A DNA stretch of 64,000 bases from CADCWN01 sp046328475 (lineage in GTDB: Bacteria > Chloroflexota > Chloroflexia > Thermomicrobiales > CADCWN01). Position 1 is the first letter of the stretch. The number at the start of each line of letters is the position of its first letter. Location: assembly GCA_046328475.1 (NCBI GenBank), contig JAXLWN010000023.1, positions 1 to 64,000 on the forward strand. The letters are read 5' to 3'. The position numbers and the translations under genes were made by a program. This document shows positions 44,383-52,789 of the stretch, piece by piece. The notes beneath the pieces were generated by a model, which was not told where the DNA came from, did not search any database, and saw only the letters and a list, made by a program, of their open reading frames with translations.

Positions 44383-45761
44383 CCGCGCGACCGGTCCACC
44401 CACGAATAGCACAGTTCGCGCGCGGCGTATCGCGCCGACGACCCTGGTACGTCGCCGCGCTGGGCGTCATCTCCCTCGCCTGCTGCCTCCTCAGCGGCCT
44501 GGTGGCCTGCTCCCCGGTCGATAAAGTCTTCCCCCCGAGCGAATCCTCGCCGGTCGCCGATCCTCCCGCCACCCAGCGCACGCGCGCGACGCCGGTGGCG
44601 ACGATTGCCGGGCCGCCCGCCTCGACCCCGATCGCGCCGATCACCGGACTCGCCCCGGAGCGCACCCTGCTCTTCGTCTCCGACCGCGACGGGCAGATCG
44701 ACCTCTACCTGACCGATATCGTCAGCCGCGCCGTCTGGCGCTTGACGAACGACGCCGCGATCGAGTCCTTCCCGGCCTGGTCGCCCGACGGGACGACGAT
44801 CGCCTACGTGGTGGAGGATCAGCGCGCGGTGCGCAACCTCTGGCTGCTCGACTTGCGCGACGGCATCCATCGCCAGATCACGCATGAGGAGCCGCCGTTC
44901 GATGTGCGTCGACCCGCCTGGCTGCGCGGCGGGCGCGCCCTGATCTACGACACCGGCAAGCCGTTCGACCGTCGCCCCGAGCTGCGCGCCATCACCATCA
45001 CCGGGCAGCCGCTCGCCCCGCTGCTGCCCGATAGCGGCAGCGTCATCCTCGACTGGGATACCGATGGCGCGACGCTGATCTGCGCGGTGGTCTCGAACCT
45101 GGGGCAACCCCGCATCGTCGTCGCCGACGCCGTGCCGGGCGAGCGGCTGCGCCCGGACCAGGATGCGCTGATCGGCTTCGACGTGCATCTCTCGCCCAAC
45201 GGCCTCTACGCGACCTATTCCGCGCCCCCCCTCAGCGACGACCAGATCACCTACGTGCTGACGCTGGCCACCGGCGAGACCTATCCGATCAACGACCGCG
45301 TGCGGCGCAGCACCGGCGCGATCGAGAACGTGACCGGGCGGCGCTACGAGCACGACTTCGCCTGGCTGCCCGATAGTCGCCGCCTCGTCTTCGTCCACGG
45401 CACCGGCGGCGTCACCGATGGGCAGGGCAAGCTGAAGCTGGGGAACGCGCCGCTCCCGCTCGCCGATGGCCTGGTCGGGCTCTGGCTCACCGACCGCACC
45501 AAGTCGGTTGAAGAGCGCCGCCGCGATCAGTTGACCACCGGCACCGCCGACGCCGCGCCGCGCCCCTCGCTCGATGGCCGCTGGATCGCCTTCCTCACCG
45601 ACACACAGGAGTCCACTGCGGTCGAGTCGAACATCTGGATCATCGCCGTGAACGCGGCCGAGGGGCACGCGCCGGAGGAGTACAACCTCACCGCCGGGGA
45701 GGGCAACAATTGGGCACCAACCTGGATGCCGCTGCCGGTGACCGATCCGGCCGGGTCGTGA
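44379..45761 (+). CDS. WD40/TolB-like beta-propeller lipoprotein
   Basis: A 460-residue exported lipoprotein. Residues 20-48 form the signal with lipobox LVAC (mature Cys followed by SPVDKV), then a T/P/A linker. The rest has TolB-like propeller blades: LLFVSDRDGQIDLYLTDI, FPAWSPDGTTIAYV, a repeat with HLSPNGLYATYSAP, WLPDSRRLVFVHG, and PRPSLDGRWIAFLTD. TolB-like propellers usually bind proteins or glycans rather than catalyse. It starts inside the glycosyltransferase stop (ATGA) and ends overlapping an in-frame GTG of thiL, so all are one operon. Confidence 0.88.
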   Translation: MTARPVHPRIAQFARGVSRRRPWYVAALGVISLACCLLSGLVACSPVDKVFPPSESSPVADPPATQRTRATPVATIAGPPASTPIAPITGLAPERTLLFVSDRDGQIDLYLTDIVSRAVWRLTNDAAIESFPAWSPDGTTIAYVVEDQRAVRNLWLLDLRDGIHRQITHEEPPFDVRRPAWLRGGRALIYDTGKPFDRRPELRAITITGQPLAPLLPDSGSVILDWDTDGATLICAVVSNLGQPRIVVADAVPGERLRPDQDALIGFDVHLSPNGLYATYSAPPLSDDQITYVLTLATGETYPINDRVRRSTGAIENVTGRRYEHDFAWLPDSRRLVFVHGTGGVTDGQGKLKLGNAPLPLADGLVGLWLTDRTKSVEERRRDQLTTGTADAAPRPSLDGRWIAFLTDTQESTAVESNIWIIAVNAAEGHAPEEYNLTAGEGNNWAPTWMPLPVTDPAGS

Positions 45762-45769
45762 GTGGAAGC

Positions 45770-46513
45770 ATGGGCGAACAGGGGAGCGGGCGAACAGGAG
45801 AACAGGAGACGGTAGCAGCATTGGGCGAATTCGCGCTGATCGGCCGGCTTGCCGGGATGCTGGCCGAGGTTGGTGCCGCCAGCGCGCCCGACCTGCTCGG
45901 CATCGGCGACGACGCGGCGATCTGGTCGCCCACGCCCGGTGCGCGCAACGTGATCACCACCGACAGCCTGATCGAGGGCATCCACTTTCGGCTCGACTGG
46001 ACCAGCTGGCACGACCTGGGGCACAAGGCGCTGGCGGTCAACCTGAGCGATGTCGCCGCGATGGGCGCGCGGCCCCGCCTCGCCGTGATCTCGCTCGGCC
46101 TCACCGGGCGCGAGCCGGTCGCCGGGATGCTCGACCTCTACCGGGGGCTCGGCACGCTCGCCGCGCGCCACGGACTCGTCGTCGCCGGTGGCGATATCGT
46201 CGCCTCGCCCGACCGCCTCGGCATCCACGTCACCGTCATCGGCGAAAGCTGGCCCGCATCCGGCGGCCAACTCCTCACCCGCGACGCCGCCCGCCCCGGC
46301 GACCTCCTCGCCGTCACCGGCCCCCTCGGCCTCTCCGCCGCCGGCCTGGCGCTGCTGCTGGAGAAGTGGGAAGTGGGAAGTGGGAAGTCAGAAATTGATC
46401 TGAATCAATCGGCGGTGTCGCCTGCTGAACGAACTTCCGATGCACCCGCAGCCTTTTCCCACTTCCCACTTCCCACTTCTAACTTCCGAGCTTGGCCTTC
46501 ACCGCGTCGATGA
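45770..46513 (+). pseudogene. thiL: Thiamine-monophosphate kinase, C-terminally truncated (thiL)
   Basis: ThiL phosphorylates thiamine monophosphate to the diphosphate. The N-terminal domain is present: GEFALIGRLAG, GIGDDAAIWSP, VITTDSLIEGIHF, LGHKALAVNLSDVAAMGA and VAGGDIVASP. After DLLAVTGPLGLSAAGLALLL the gene runs into a repeat element (46363-46479), reads WEVGSGKSEIDLNQS and stops after about 247 residues, against a usual length near 330. The C-terminal domain, including the DLSDGL-type motif, is absent from the window. The N-terminus also has a repeat-derived GEQGSGRTGEQE stretch. The enzyme is probably non-functional unless another copy exists. Confidence 0.88.
46363..46479. repeat. 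Heptad-unit inverted element at the thiL truncation point
   Basis: The left arm (46363-46388) consists of GTGGGAA heptads. The right arm (46456-46479) is the exact reverse complement over 24 nt, with a loop of about 67 nt. The right arm abuts the stop codon of the Rdx gene on the other strand. The conserved thiL sequence ends at the left arm. Confidence 0.9.
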
Positions 46514-46733
46514 TCGTCTCGTTCTCGGGGAAGCCGCCTTCGCGGAACATCGAGTGGACCAGTTCGCCGCCGACCTTCACGTCGAACGAACCCTCGTCCC
46601 ACGGGATCAGCTCGATCTCGGAGAGATCGTAGGTGAAGCGCTTCATCAGCGCGCCCGCGAGTTCGAGCGTCTGCGGCTCGTAGCCGCACGAGGCGCAGTA
46701 GGTGATCGTCACTTTGACCGGAACCTTGGCCAT
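46479..46733 (-). CDS. Rdx/SelT-SelW-family thioredoxin-like protein
   Basis: An 84-residue Rdx-fold protein with the N-terminal redox motif TYCASCGY (CxxC), the same position where relatives carry selenocysteine. The family pattern LIPWDEGSFDVKVGGELVHS, then GGFPENETIIDAVKAKL, is complete. Cysteine replaces selenocysteine, as is usual in bacteria. The role is thiol redox chemistry with an unknown partner. The gene ends where a repeat arm begins and starts 22 bp from another repeat element. ATG start. Confidence 0.93.
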   Translation of the reverse strand: MAKVPVKVTITYCASCGYEPQTLELAGALMKRFTYDLSEIELIPWDEGSFDVKVGGELVHSMFREGGFPENETIIDAVKAKLGS

Positions 46734-46754
46734 CTTCTCGCTCCGCTCGAATAG

Positions 46755-46868
46755 GAAGGGCGAGGGGAGAAGGGCGAGGGGATGATCTGCCGCAGGCGAA
46801 GAGGCTATGGGTATTGCCCTTCGCTCGACACGCCCCCTACACCCTTCTCCCCTCGCCCTTCTCCCTTC
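46755..46868. repeat. Heptad-unit inverted element between Rdx and thioredoxin-like genes
   Basis: The left arm (46755-46781) alternates GAAGGGC and GAGGGGA heptads. The right arm (46851-46868 and slightly before) is CCCTTCTCCCCTCGCCCTTC-type. The loop is about 70 nt. It fills most of the 157-bp gap. Confidence 0.8.
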
Positions 46869-46890
46869 AGTCCTTACGCCGACACGGCGC

Positions 46891-47478
46891 TTAGATGATC
46901 CCGCGCACGGCGTCGATGATCGCCTGGTTGATCTGCGGGCGCAGGCGGTCGCGCACGGCGTTGCGCGCGGCCATGTACTGCGGGCGGATCTCCTCGGGGA
47001 TCTGGTCCGGCGGGGTCCCGACCGGCCCGTACTGCGGGTTGTTCTTGTGGATCTCGGCAGTGCCCGCCTGGATCATCGCGGTGACCGACTCCGGCCGCTC
47101 CTTCATGTTGCCGATCTCGTTGAAGCTCTGGTCGAAGCCAACGAAGACCGGGATCGAGCGGAACTCGCCATTCTTCAGGTACTGGTCCATCAGGTCGAGG
47201 TTCTGATCGCGCAGGAAGACGCGCAGGTTCAGCTTGCCATTGCTCGCCTCGGCCAGCTTGCCCAGCGCGGGCAGGCCGCTGATCACGTCGCCGCACCAAT
47301 CCTCGGCGATGACCATGATGTTGCGCGCCTCCGGCAACCCGGCGACGGCGGCGGCATCGGCGTCCGACACCTGCACCGACGCCTCGGTCTCCACGAACCG
47401 CTCCTGATTGCGGTTCATCTGCGCCTTGTACTCTTCGTACGTCATACCCTGGTTGAAGCGTTCGGCGGTGACACCCAT
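46891..47478 (-). CDS. Thioredoxin-family protein with single active-site Cys
   Basis: A protein of about 195 residues with a thioredoxin fold. The active site reads AEDWCGDVISGLPAL, with one Cys at the first position and Val where the second Cys would be. RSIPVFVGFDQ supplies the cis-Pro loop. The C-terminal extension (about 60 residues, DQIPEEIRPQYMAARNAV) is helical. A monothiol version may form mixed disulfides or act with bacillithiol-like thiols. ATG 47478 is chosen with GGAG just upstream; the frame is open 37 codons further. It precedes the Rdx gene on the same strand. Confidence 0.88.
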   Translation of the reverse strand: MGVTAERFNQGMTYEEYKAQMNRNQERFVETEASVQVSDADAAAVAGLPEARNIMVIAEDWCGDVISGLPALGKLAEASNGKLNLRVFLRDQNLDLMDQYLKNGEFRSIPVFVGFDQSFNEIGNMKERPESVTAMIQAGTAEIHKNNPQYGPVGTPPDQIPEEIRPQYMAARNAVRDRLRPQINQAIIDAVRGII

Positions 47479-47706
47479 GCTCTCCACTCCATTCCCGTAT
47501 GAACCGATAGCCTGACGGCGGCGACGCTGCTCCGTCGCACCGTCTTTTTCCCCCAACGCGAGGGCATCGGGGTTCATTCCCAGCATCATAGCACGCCGCC
47601 GCAGAGTCGTGCCCTACGGTTAAGAGCGCCCTCCCGGCGAGCGGATAGACGCGGATATGGTAGGCTACGCCCCCGTCGGGGTGGGAACGGCAGGGTGGGC
47701 GAACGC

Positions 47707-48981
47707 ATGGTGGAACAGTCGGGGCGGCTCGAGCGCTGGCGCGCGGCAGCGCGGACGCCCTGGGTGCGCACGGTCGCGGTCCTCTGGATCGCCCAGGTCA
47801 TCGCGGAGATGGCCTTCAGCTTCGCGCTCCCCTTCATCCCGCTCTACGTGCAGGAGTTGGGTGTCACCGACCCGACGCGCGCGGGCGTCTGGGCGGGGCT
47901 GATGTCGGGGGCGTTCGCGCTGGTCATGGGGCTGTTCGGGCCGATCTGGGGCCTGGTCGCCGACCGCTACGGGCGGCGGCTGATGATCCAGCGGGCGCTC
48001 TTCGGGGCCTGCTTCGTGATCGGCGGCATGGCGCTCGTCCGCACCCCGGAGCAGTTGTTCGCGCTGCGGCTGGTGCAGGGCGCGGTGACGGGCCTCGTCG
48101 CGGCGATCTCCACCGTCGTCTCGCTGACCGTGCCGAAGGAGCGGCTCGCGGCGGTCCTCGGCTTCATGCAGACCGCGCTCTTCGCCGGGAACTCGCTCGG
48201 GCCGATCCTCGGCGGGGTCATCAGCGACGCGGTCGGCTTCCGTCCGGCTTTTGCCATGACCGGCGCGCTCTTCCTGATCTCCGGCCTCCTCGTCACCCTC
48301 TTCGTGGCCGAACCGCCGCGCGCCGAGGCCACGGCGAAACCGGGCGAGGCCACGGCCGAGTCCGGCGGTCGCAGCGCCTGGCGCGAACTGCTGGCGCGGC
48401 GCGAAATCCTGGCGATTCTCGGCATGATCATCCTCATCCGCTTCGCCAGCTTCGCGCCGAATCCGGTCCTCCCCCTCTTCATCCAGGGCCTCGTCGCCGA
48501 CCGCGAGCGGCTGGCGACGCTCGCCGGGCTGGTCGTCGCGTCCACCGGCATCGCCTCGACCGTCAGCGCGCTGCTGACCGGCCAACTGGCCGACCGCTTC
48601 GGTCGCCGCCCGACGCTGCTCTGCTGCCTGCTCTGCGCCGCGCTCCTCTGCCCCCCGCACGCGCTGGTCACCTCGGTCTGGCAGCTGCTCGCCCTGCGCG
48701 TGGCGACCGGGCTGGCGCTTGGCGGGATGATGCCGGTCGTGCAGGCGATCTTCACCGAACTGACCCCGCCCCACCGGCGCGGGATCGCTTTCGGCATCCT
48801 CGCCACCGCCGGCTCGATCGGCCTCGGCGGCGGGCCGCTCACCGGCAGCCTGATCGCCGCCCGCTTCGGCGTCCCCGCCGTCTTCGTCGCCATGACGCCG
48901 CTGTTTGCGCTCGGTGCCTGGTCGCTGCTCAGCCTGCCGCGAGGCGAACCACGCCGAAGGGCGGCGGTGGTCACGGATTAG
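47707..48981 (+). CDS. MFS drug/metabolite exporter (DHA1-like)
   Basis: A 12-helix exporter of about 424 residues. Hallmarks are the loop 2-3 motif GLVADRYGRRLMIQRA, the motif-C-like GNSLGPILGGVISDAVG at the end of helix 5, the second-half repeat GQLADRFGRRPTLLC and AGSIGLGGGPLTGSLIAA. Motif C (GxLxGGxxxD type) points to an efflux protein. The start is either ATG 47707 or GTG 47695. The substrate is unknown. It stands alone between the thioredoxin-like gene (divergent) and the low-GC islet. Confidence 0.9.
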   Translation: MVEQSGRLERWRAAARTPWVRTVAVLWIAQVIAEMAFSFALPFIPLYVQELGVTDPTRAGVWAGLMSGAFALVMGLFGPIWGLVADRYGRRLMIQRALFGACFVIGGMALVRTPEQLFALRLVQGAVTGLVAAISTVVSLTVPKERLAAVLGFMQTALFAGNSLGPILGGVISDAVGFRPAFAMTGALFLISGLLVTLFVAEPPRAEATAKPGEATAESGGRSAWRELLARREILAILGMIILIRFASFAPNPVLPLFIQGLVADRERLATLAGLVVASTGIASTVSALLTGQLADRFGRRPTLLCCLLCAALLCPPHALVTSVWQLLALRVATGLALGGMMPVVQAIFTELTPPHRRGIAFGILATAGSIGLGGGPLTGSLIAARFGVPAVFVAMTPLFALGAWSLLSLPRGEPRRRAAVVTD

Positions 48982-49005
48982 TGACCTAATGGTCGCTGGT
49001 TTGCT

Positions 49006-49803
49006 TTAGAGCCATCCTGGATTCTCTGAATCGTTGTTGAACTCGACTTCTTTCGCAGATCGTGAAGCTTTCTCCCACTGATCTCGATAGTGTGCGAACC
49101 AGACCGGATCTTGCCTCGCAGTGAATCGCACTGTTGGGCGTAGCTCCGAATATGATTCCAACTCAGCGAACCGCACATAGATTACGCCGCGATGAGAGTG
49201 CAGATCGAAGCCAACCAAGGTGAATGAAGGGAGATAGGGCAAGCGGTAATAGTGGACTTCTCCACCATCCTTTCCCTTCCTGGCTCGGAAATCCAAGAGT
49301 GCATTTTCTGTGTTGTGGTGGGACCCCTTGATATGATTCATGGACAAGCCTGCATTACTTGGCGTGGCTCGGAGCGCCGCCATTTCGACGACTGGCTCGT
49401 CTTTGCTAATGAGGATGACCTGTAGCTTCATCCCTGACTGAATATGCTCCCTCAACTTCGCCTGAGTACCTGGAATCAACTCGGAGTGTGTTGTTCCCCA
49501 AAAGACTGCTTCCTCGGGATACTTCTCGAGTTCATTCTCGATATCTTGGACGCTCAGGCTAGCACTCAAGGGAAGGTTCGCAACCCGCAATTGCTCCAAG
49601 ATTGTGCTAAAGTGGGCTAGCCCACCAAGTATGACCATTAGCACAGCAAAGAGTGATGGAGCTATATAGTCATCAGGGATCCCATAGATTGATCCGAACG
49701 TTGTGAGGGCGATGACAAGGACAACAAATCCTATCGTCACATAAAGAACGATGCGTGCGAACGCATGATCAAAGTTAAAGGGAACTCTTCGTTGCTGTTT
49801 CAC
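49006..49803 (-). CDS. Two-helix membrane protein with a cytoplasmic PLD-like domain, low GC
   Basis: A protein of about 265 residues. Two membrane spans (about 15-37 FARIVLYVTIGFVVLVIAL and 45-65 IAPSLFAVLMVILGG) precede a soluble domain with AVFWGTTHSELIPGTQAKL, MKLQVILISKDEPVV and YYRLPYLPSFTLVGFDLHSH. This pattern recalls phospholipase-D-like domains, but the HKD motifs are not evident. The base composition is clearly more AT-rich than its neighbours, with many A/T third positions, which suggests transfer. GTG 49803 with AAGAGG 5 nt upstream is preferred; the frame is open 12 codons more. A defence or stress role is possible but unproven. Confidence 0.7.
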   Translation of the reverse strand: MKQQRRVPFNFDHAFARIVLYVTIGFVVLVIALTTFGSIYGIPDDYIAPSLFAVLMVILGGLAHFSTILEQLRVANLPLSASLSVQDIENELEKYPEEAVFWGTTHSELIPGTQAKLREHIQSGMKLQVILISKDEPVVEMAALRATPSNAGLSMNHIKGSHHNTENALLDFRARKGKDGGEVHYYRLPYLPSFTLVGFDLHSHRGVIYVRFAELESYSELRPTVRFTARQDPVWFAHYRDQWEKASRSAKEVEFNNDSENPGWL

Positions 49804-49855
49804 GATGCCTCTTTCTGCATACGTACGCAGGCAAAGCACTTAATTATTGATCGCT

Positions 49856-49883
49856 TTGAGCACCAGATCAAACGTGCTATGAT
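49856..49883 (+). promoter_or_regulatory. Promoter for the small gene at 49921
   Basis: TTGAGC (49856-49861), a 16-nt spacer and TATGAT (49878-49883), 37 bp before the ATG. It lies in an AT-rich divergent region and is a good housekeeping-type match. Confidence 0.6.
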
Positions 49884-49920
49884 GATCTTTCGGCCATCTG
49901 AGTAGTTCAAGGCGAAAGCA

Positions 49921-50219
49921 ATGATCTTGTCGACAGTCGGTGATTCGCTAGCAGAGATCGATGAGAGTCTAGCTGTACTGGATACGCTCGATGATCAGCA
50001 ACTCTGGCAGGCGGCGCAGCGCACGCTCCGCAGCGCGCTGCGCGTAGGCTCCGGGCACTCTCCCGCGTTCAGCAACAGCGTACTCTCTCCAGCACTGAAG
50101 AGCAGGAACTCATGCTACTCCTTGATCGACTGGAAGATGTGGGCTAGTACGCGCGAAGGCAGCAGCGTTGCTCAAGGAACGAGGTCACGACGTTCACTCG
50201 CTGCTGCCTAATTCCTAAC
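49921..50219 (+). pseudogene. Small helical protein of a common Chloroflexota family, frameshifted
   Basis: ATG 49921 opens a 96-codon frame, but family-like sequence is split over three frames: ESLAVLDTLDDQQLWQAAQ in the first, STEEQELMLLLDRLEDVG in the second (about 50097-50150), and VRAKAAALLKERGHDVHSLL in the third, ending at 50219. Together they give a helical protein of about 95 residues of a type I recall as frequent in Chloroflexota and cyanobacteria, often beside nuclease or toxin genes. The function is unknown. It is part of the low-GC islet. Confidence 0.55.
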
Positions 50220-50245
50220 CGAAGCTTCTGCACCCACACCACAAG

Positions 50246-50282
50246 AGAACATTTGTTCTACAAGAAATCGATCTGCTATACT
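50246..50282 (+). promoter_or_regulatory. recD2 promoter with SOS-box-like palindrome
   Basis: AGAACATTTGTTCT (50246-50259) is a perfect 14-bp palindrome with the GAAC-N4-GTTC core of Gram-positive-type LexA boxes. It overlaps the -35 TTGTTC (50253-50258). An 18-nt spacer leads to TATACT (50277-50282). The ATG follows 40 bp later. LexA repression of recD2 is a strong inference. Confidence 0.7.
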
Positions 50283-50321
50283 CATCGTCAAGCAGGATGA
50301 ATATCGCCTGCCTGGAGCAGG

Positions 50322-52649
50322 ATGAGCATGGCGCACCCGGCGACCACAGACGAAGGCCATCGCGCCCCGGCGACGCTGGAAGGCGTGGTCGAGCGGTTGA
50401 CGTACGTCAACCCGGAGAATGGCTACACCGTCGCCAAGATCCAGCCCAACGGCAAGAATTATGTCGTGGCGGTCGTCGGCAACCTCCCCTCGGTGCAGGC
50501 CGGCGAGACCGTCGCCCTCACCGGGCGCTGGGACAGCCACCCGACCCACGGTCGGCAATTCGTCGCCGAGGGCTGCCGCGTCGTCCTCCCCGCCACCATC
50601 GACGGCATCCGCAAGTACCTCGGCTCCGGGTTGATCAAGGGGATCGGCCCCAAGATGGCCGAGCGGATCGTCGCCGCCTTCGGCGAGGAGACCCTCGCGG
50701 TCATCGACGAGAACGCCGAGCGCCTGATCGAGGTCCCGGGCCTCGGGCCGCACCGCACCGGCCTGATCCGCGCCGCCTGGCACGAGCAGCGCGCGATTAA
50801 GGAAGTGATGGTCTTCCTCGCCGATAACGGCGTCTCCACCAGCCTCGCCGTCCGCATCTACAAGAAGTACGGCGACGCCTCGGTCGGCGTGGTCAAGAAC
50901 GACCCCTACCGCCTGGCACGCGAGGTCCACGGGATTGGCTTCAAGACCGCCGACAAGATCGCCCAGCAGCTCGGCATCCCGCCCGACGCCCCCGAGCGGA
51001 TCATGGGCGCGGCGCTGCACCTCCTCTGGGAGTCGGCCGACGATGGCCACGTCTTCCTGCCCGAGGATGAGCTGGTCGCCGACAGCGTCGAGACGCTCGA
51101 CGTGCCCGAGGAGAAGGTGCGCGAGGCGATGGAGCGCCTGCTGACGACCGACAGCGCCCGCCGCGAGCGCGTGGACGACCGCGACGTGATCTACCTGGTC
51201 CCCTACTACCACGCCGAGGGGGGCATCGTCCGTCGCCTCAGCTCGCTCTTGCGCTCGCCGAACGACTCGCTCGCCCACTTCAAGGAGGTCGATTTCACGC
51301 GCGCCTTCGACTGGTACACCGGGAAAAAGGGCTTCGTGCTCACCGAGAGCCAGCGCGCGGCGGTGCAGATGGCGCTGACGAACAAGGTCAGCGTCCTCAC
51401 GGGCGGCCCCGGCGTCGGCAAGACGGCCACCACCCAGGCGATCGTCGCGCTATTGAAGGCGAAGCGGGGCGTGCCGCTGCTCGCCGCCCCGACCGGGCGC
51501 GCGGCCAAGCGCCTCTCCGACCTCACCGGCGAGACCGCGCAGACCCTCCACCGCCTGATCGGCGTCCGCTTCGGCGGCGAGGCCGGGCGCAACGCCGACA
51601 ACCCATTGGAGGGCGACCTGCTGATCATCGACGAAGCCTCGATGCTCGACACGCTGATGGCGAACACCGTCCTCAAGGCGGTGCCCCAGGGCATGCACGT
51701 CCTCTTCGTCGGCGACGTGGACCAGCTCCCCTCGGTCGGCGCGGGCAACATCCTGCGCGACATCATCGCCTCCGAGCAGGTGCCGGTGACGTCGCTGAAA
51801 GAAATCTTCCGCCAGGCGCAGGATAGCGGCATCGTCACCAACGCCCACCGCATCAACAAGGGCGACACGCCGATCACGCGCGGCCTGAAAGACTTCTTCT
51901 TCATCCCCGAGGACGACCCCGAGCAGGTCGCCGAGACGGTCGTTGAACTGGCGCTGACGCGCCTGCCGCGCCGCTACGGCCTCGACCCGAAGCGCGACAT
52001 CCAGGTGCTGCCGCCGATGAAGGGCGGGGCGATCGGCGTGGCGCAGATGAACGTGAAGCTCCAGGCGGCGATCAACCCGCCCGCGCCGGGGAAGATCGAG
52101 AAGAACTTCGGCTCGCGCCTCTACCGCGAGGGCGACCGGATCATCTGCATCCACAACGACTACGATCGCCAGGTCTTTAACGGCGACGGCGGCTGGATCG
52201 AGAAGATCGATCTGATCGACCAGGAGGCGGTGGTGCGCCTGGACGACGACCGCCGCGTCAGTTGGAGCTTCACCGACCTCGACGACCTCACCATCGCCTA
52301 CGCCGTGACGGTCCACAAGAGCCAGGGAAGCGAGTACCGCGCCGTGATCATCCCCCTGCACACCGCGCACTACATGATGCTCCAACGCAACCTGCTCTAC
52401 ACCGCCGTCACCCGCGCCAAGGAGCTGGTCGTGATCGTCGGCTCCTGGCGCGCACTCAACATCGCGCTCAAGAGCGACCGCGTCGCCGAGCGCTACACCT
52501 CGCTCGCCCAGCGCCTGCGCGACGAACTCGACCCGCCGCGCAAGTCCGCCAAGATCATCCCCCTCCCCGACCGCCGCCCCTCCGCCGAAGCCCCCGCACG
52601 CCGCCTGCGCCTCGTCGCCGAGGAGCGCGAGGAGTACGGGAGCGGGTGA
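50322..52649 (+). CDS. recD2: ATP-dependent DNA helicase RecD2
   Basis: A 775-residue SF1 helicase of the RecD2/YrrC type, which works without RecBC. The N-terminal region has the family OB-like and helix-hairpin-helix repeats (YVNPENGYTVAKIQ, GIGPKMAERIVAAFG, IGFKTADKIAQQLG). The motor has Walker A TGGPGVGKT, motif II LLIIDEASMLD, GDVDQLPSVGAG, and late motifs AYAVTVHKSQGSEY and YTAVTRAKELVVIVG. Such enzymes unwind 5'-to-3' and act in repair and replication. ATG 50322 or 50328; GGAG lies upstream. An SOS-box-like site sits over the promoter. Confidence 0.96.
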   Translation: MSMAHPATTDEGHRAPATLEGVVERLTYVNPENGYTVAKIQPNGKNYVVAVVGNLPSVQAGETVALTGRWDSHPTHGRQFVAEGCRVVLPATIDGIRKYLGSGLIKGIGPKMAERIVAAFGEETLAVIDENAERLIEVPGLGPHRTGLIRAAWHEQRAIKEVMVFLADNGVSTSLAVRIYKKYGDASVGVVKNDPYRLAREVHGIGFKTADKIAQQLGIPPDAPERIMGAALHLLWESADDGHVFLPEDELVADSVETLDVPEEKVREAMERLLTTDSARRERVDDRDVIYLVPYYHAEGGIVRRLSSLLRSPNDSLAHFKEVDFTRAFDWYTGKKGFVLTESQRAAVQMALTNKVSVLTGGPGVGKTATTQAIVALLKAKRGVPLLAAPTGRAAKRLSDLTGETAQTLHRLIGVRFGGEAGRNADNPLEGDLLIIDEASMLDTLMANTVLKAVPQGMHVLFVGDVDQLPSVGAGNILRDIIASEQVPVTSLKEIFRQAQDSGIVTNAHRINKGDTPITRGLKDFFFIPEDDPEQVAETVVELALTRLPRRYGLDPKRDIQVLPPMKGGAIGVAQMNVKLQAAINPPAPGKIEKNFGSRLYREGDRIICIHNDYDRQVFNGDGGWIEKIDLIDQEAVVRLDDDRRVSWSFTDLDDLTIAYAVTVHKSQGSEYRAVIIPLHTAHYMMLQRNLLYTAVTRAKELVVIVGSWRALNIALKSDRVAERYTSLAQRLRDELDPPRKSAKIIPLPDRRPSAEAPARRLRLVAEEREEYGSG

Positions 52650-52663
52650 GGCACATGTGCCGA

Positions 52664-52758
52664 ATTCTCCGCGCGCTGCGTGGAGAATTATTGGATGGCG
52701 GCGAGTCGCCCGATCCGCTGCTCGGCTAATGGAAATGGAACGCGCTGCGTTCCATTTC
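52664..52758. terminator. Two hairpins after recD2
   Basis: AATTCTCC (52664-52671) pairs with GGAGAATT (52682-52689), followed by ATTGG. GAAATGGAACGC (52732-52743) pairs with GCGTTCCATTTC (52747-52758), a perfect 12-bp stem with a 3-nt loop. Both contain CGCGCTGCG at the loop. They are probably a terminator pair or a small repeat. Confidence 0.6.
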
Positions 52759-52789
52759 GCCCTGGATGGTTGCTAACACGGAGCGGCCG

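Noticed and set aside
49006..49803. Active phospholipase-D-type nuclease
   Set aside because: The expected HxKxxxxD motifs are not visible, so only a loose PLD-like resemblance is stated.
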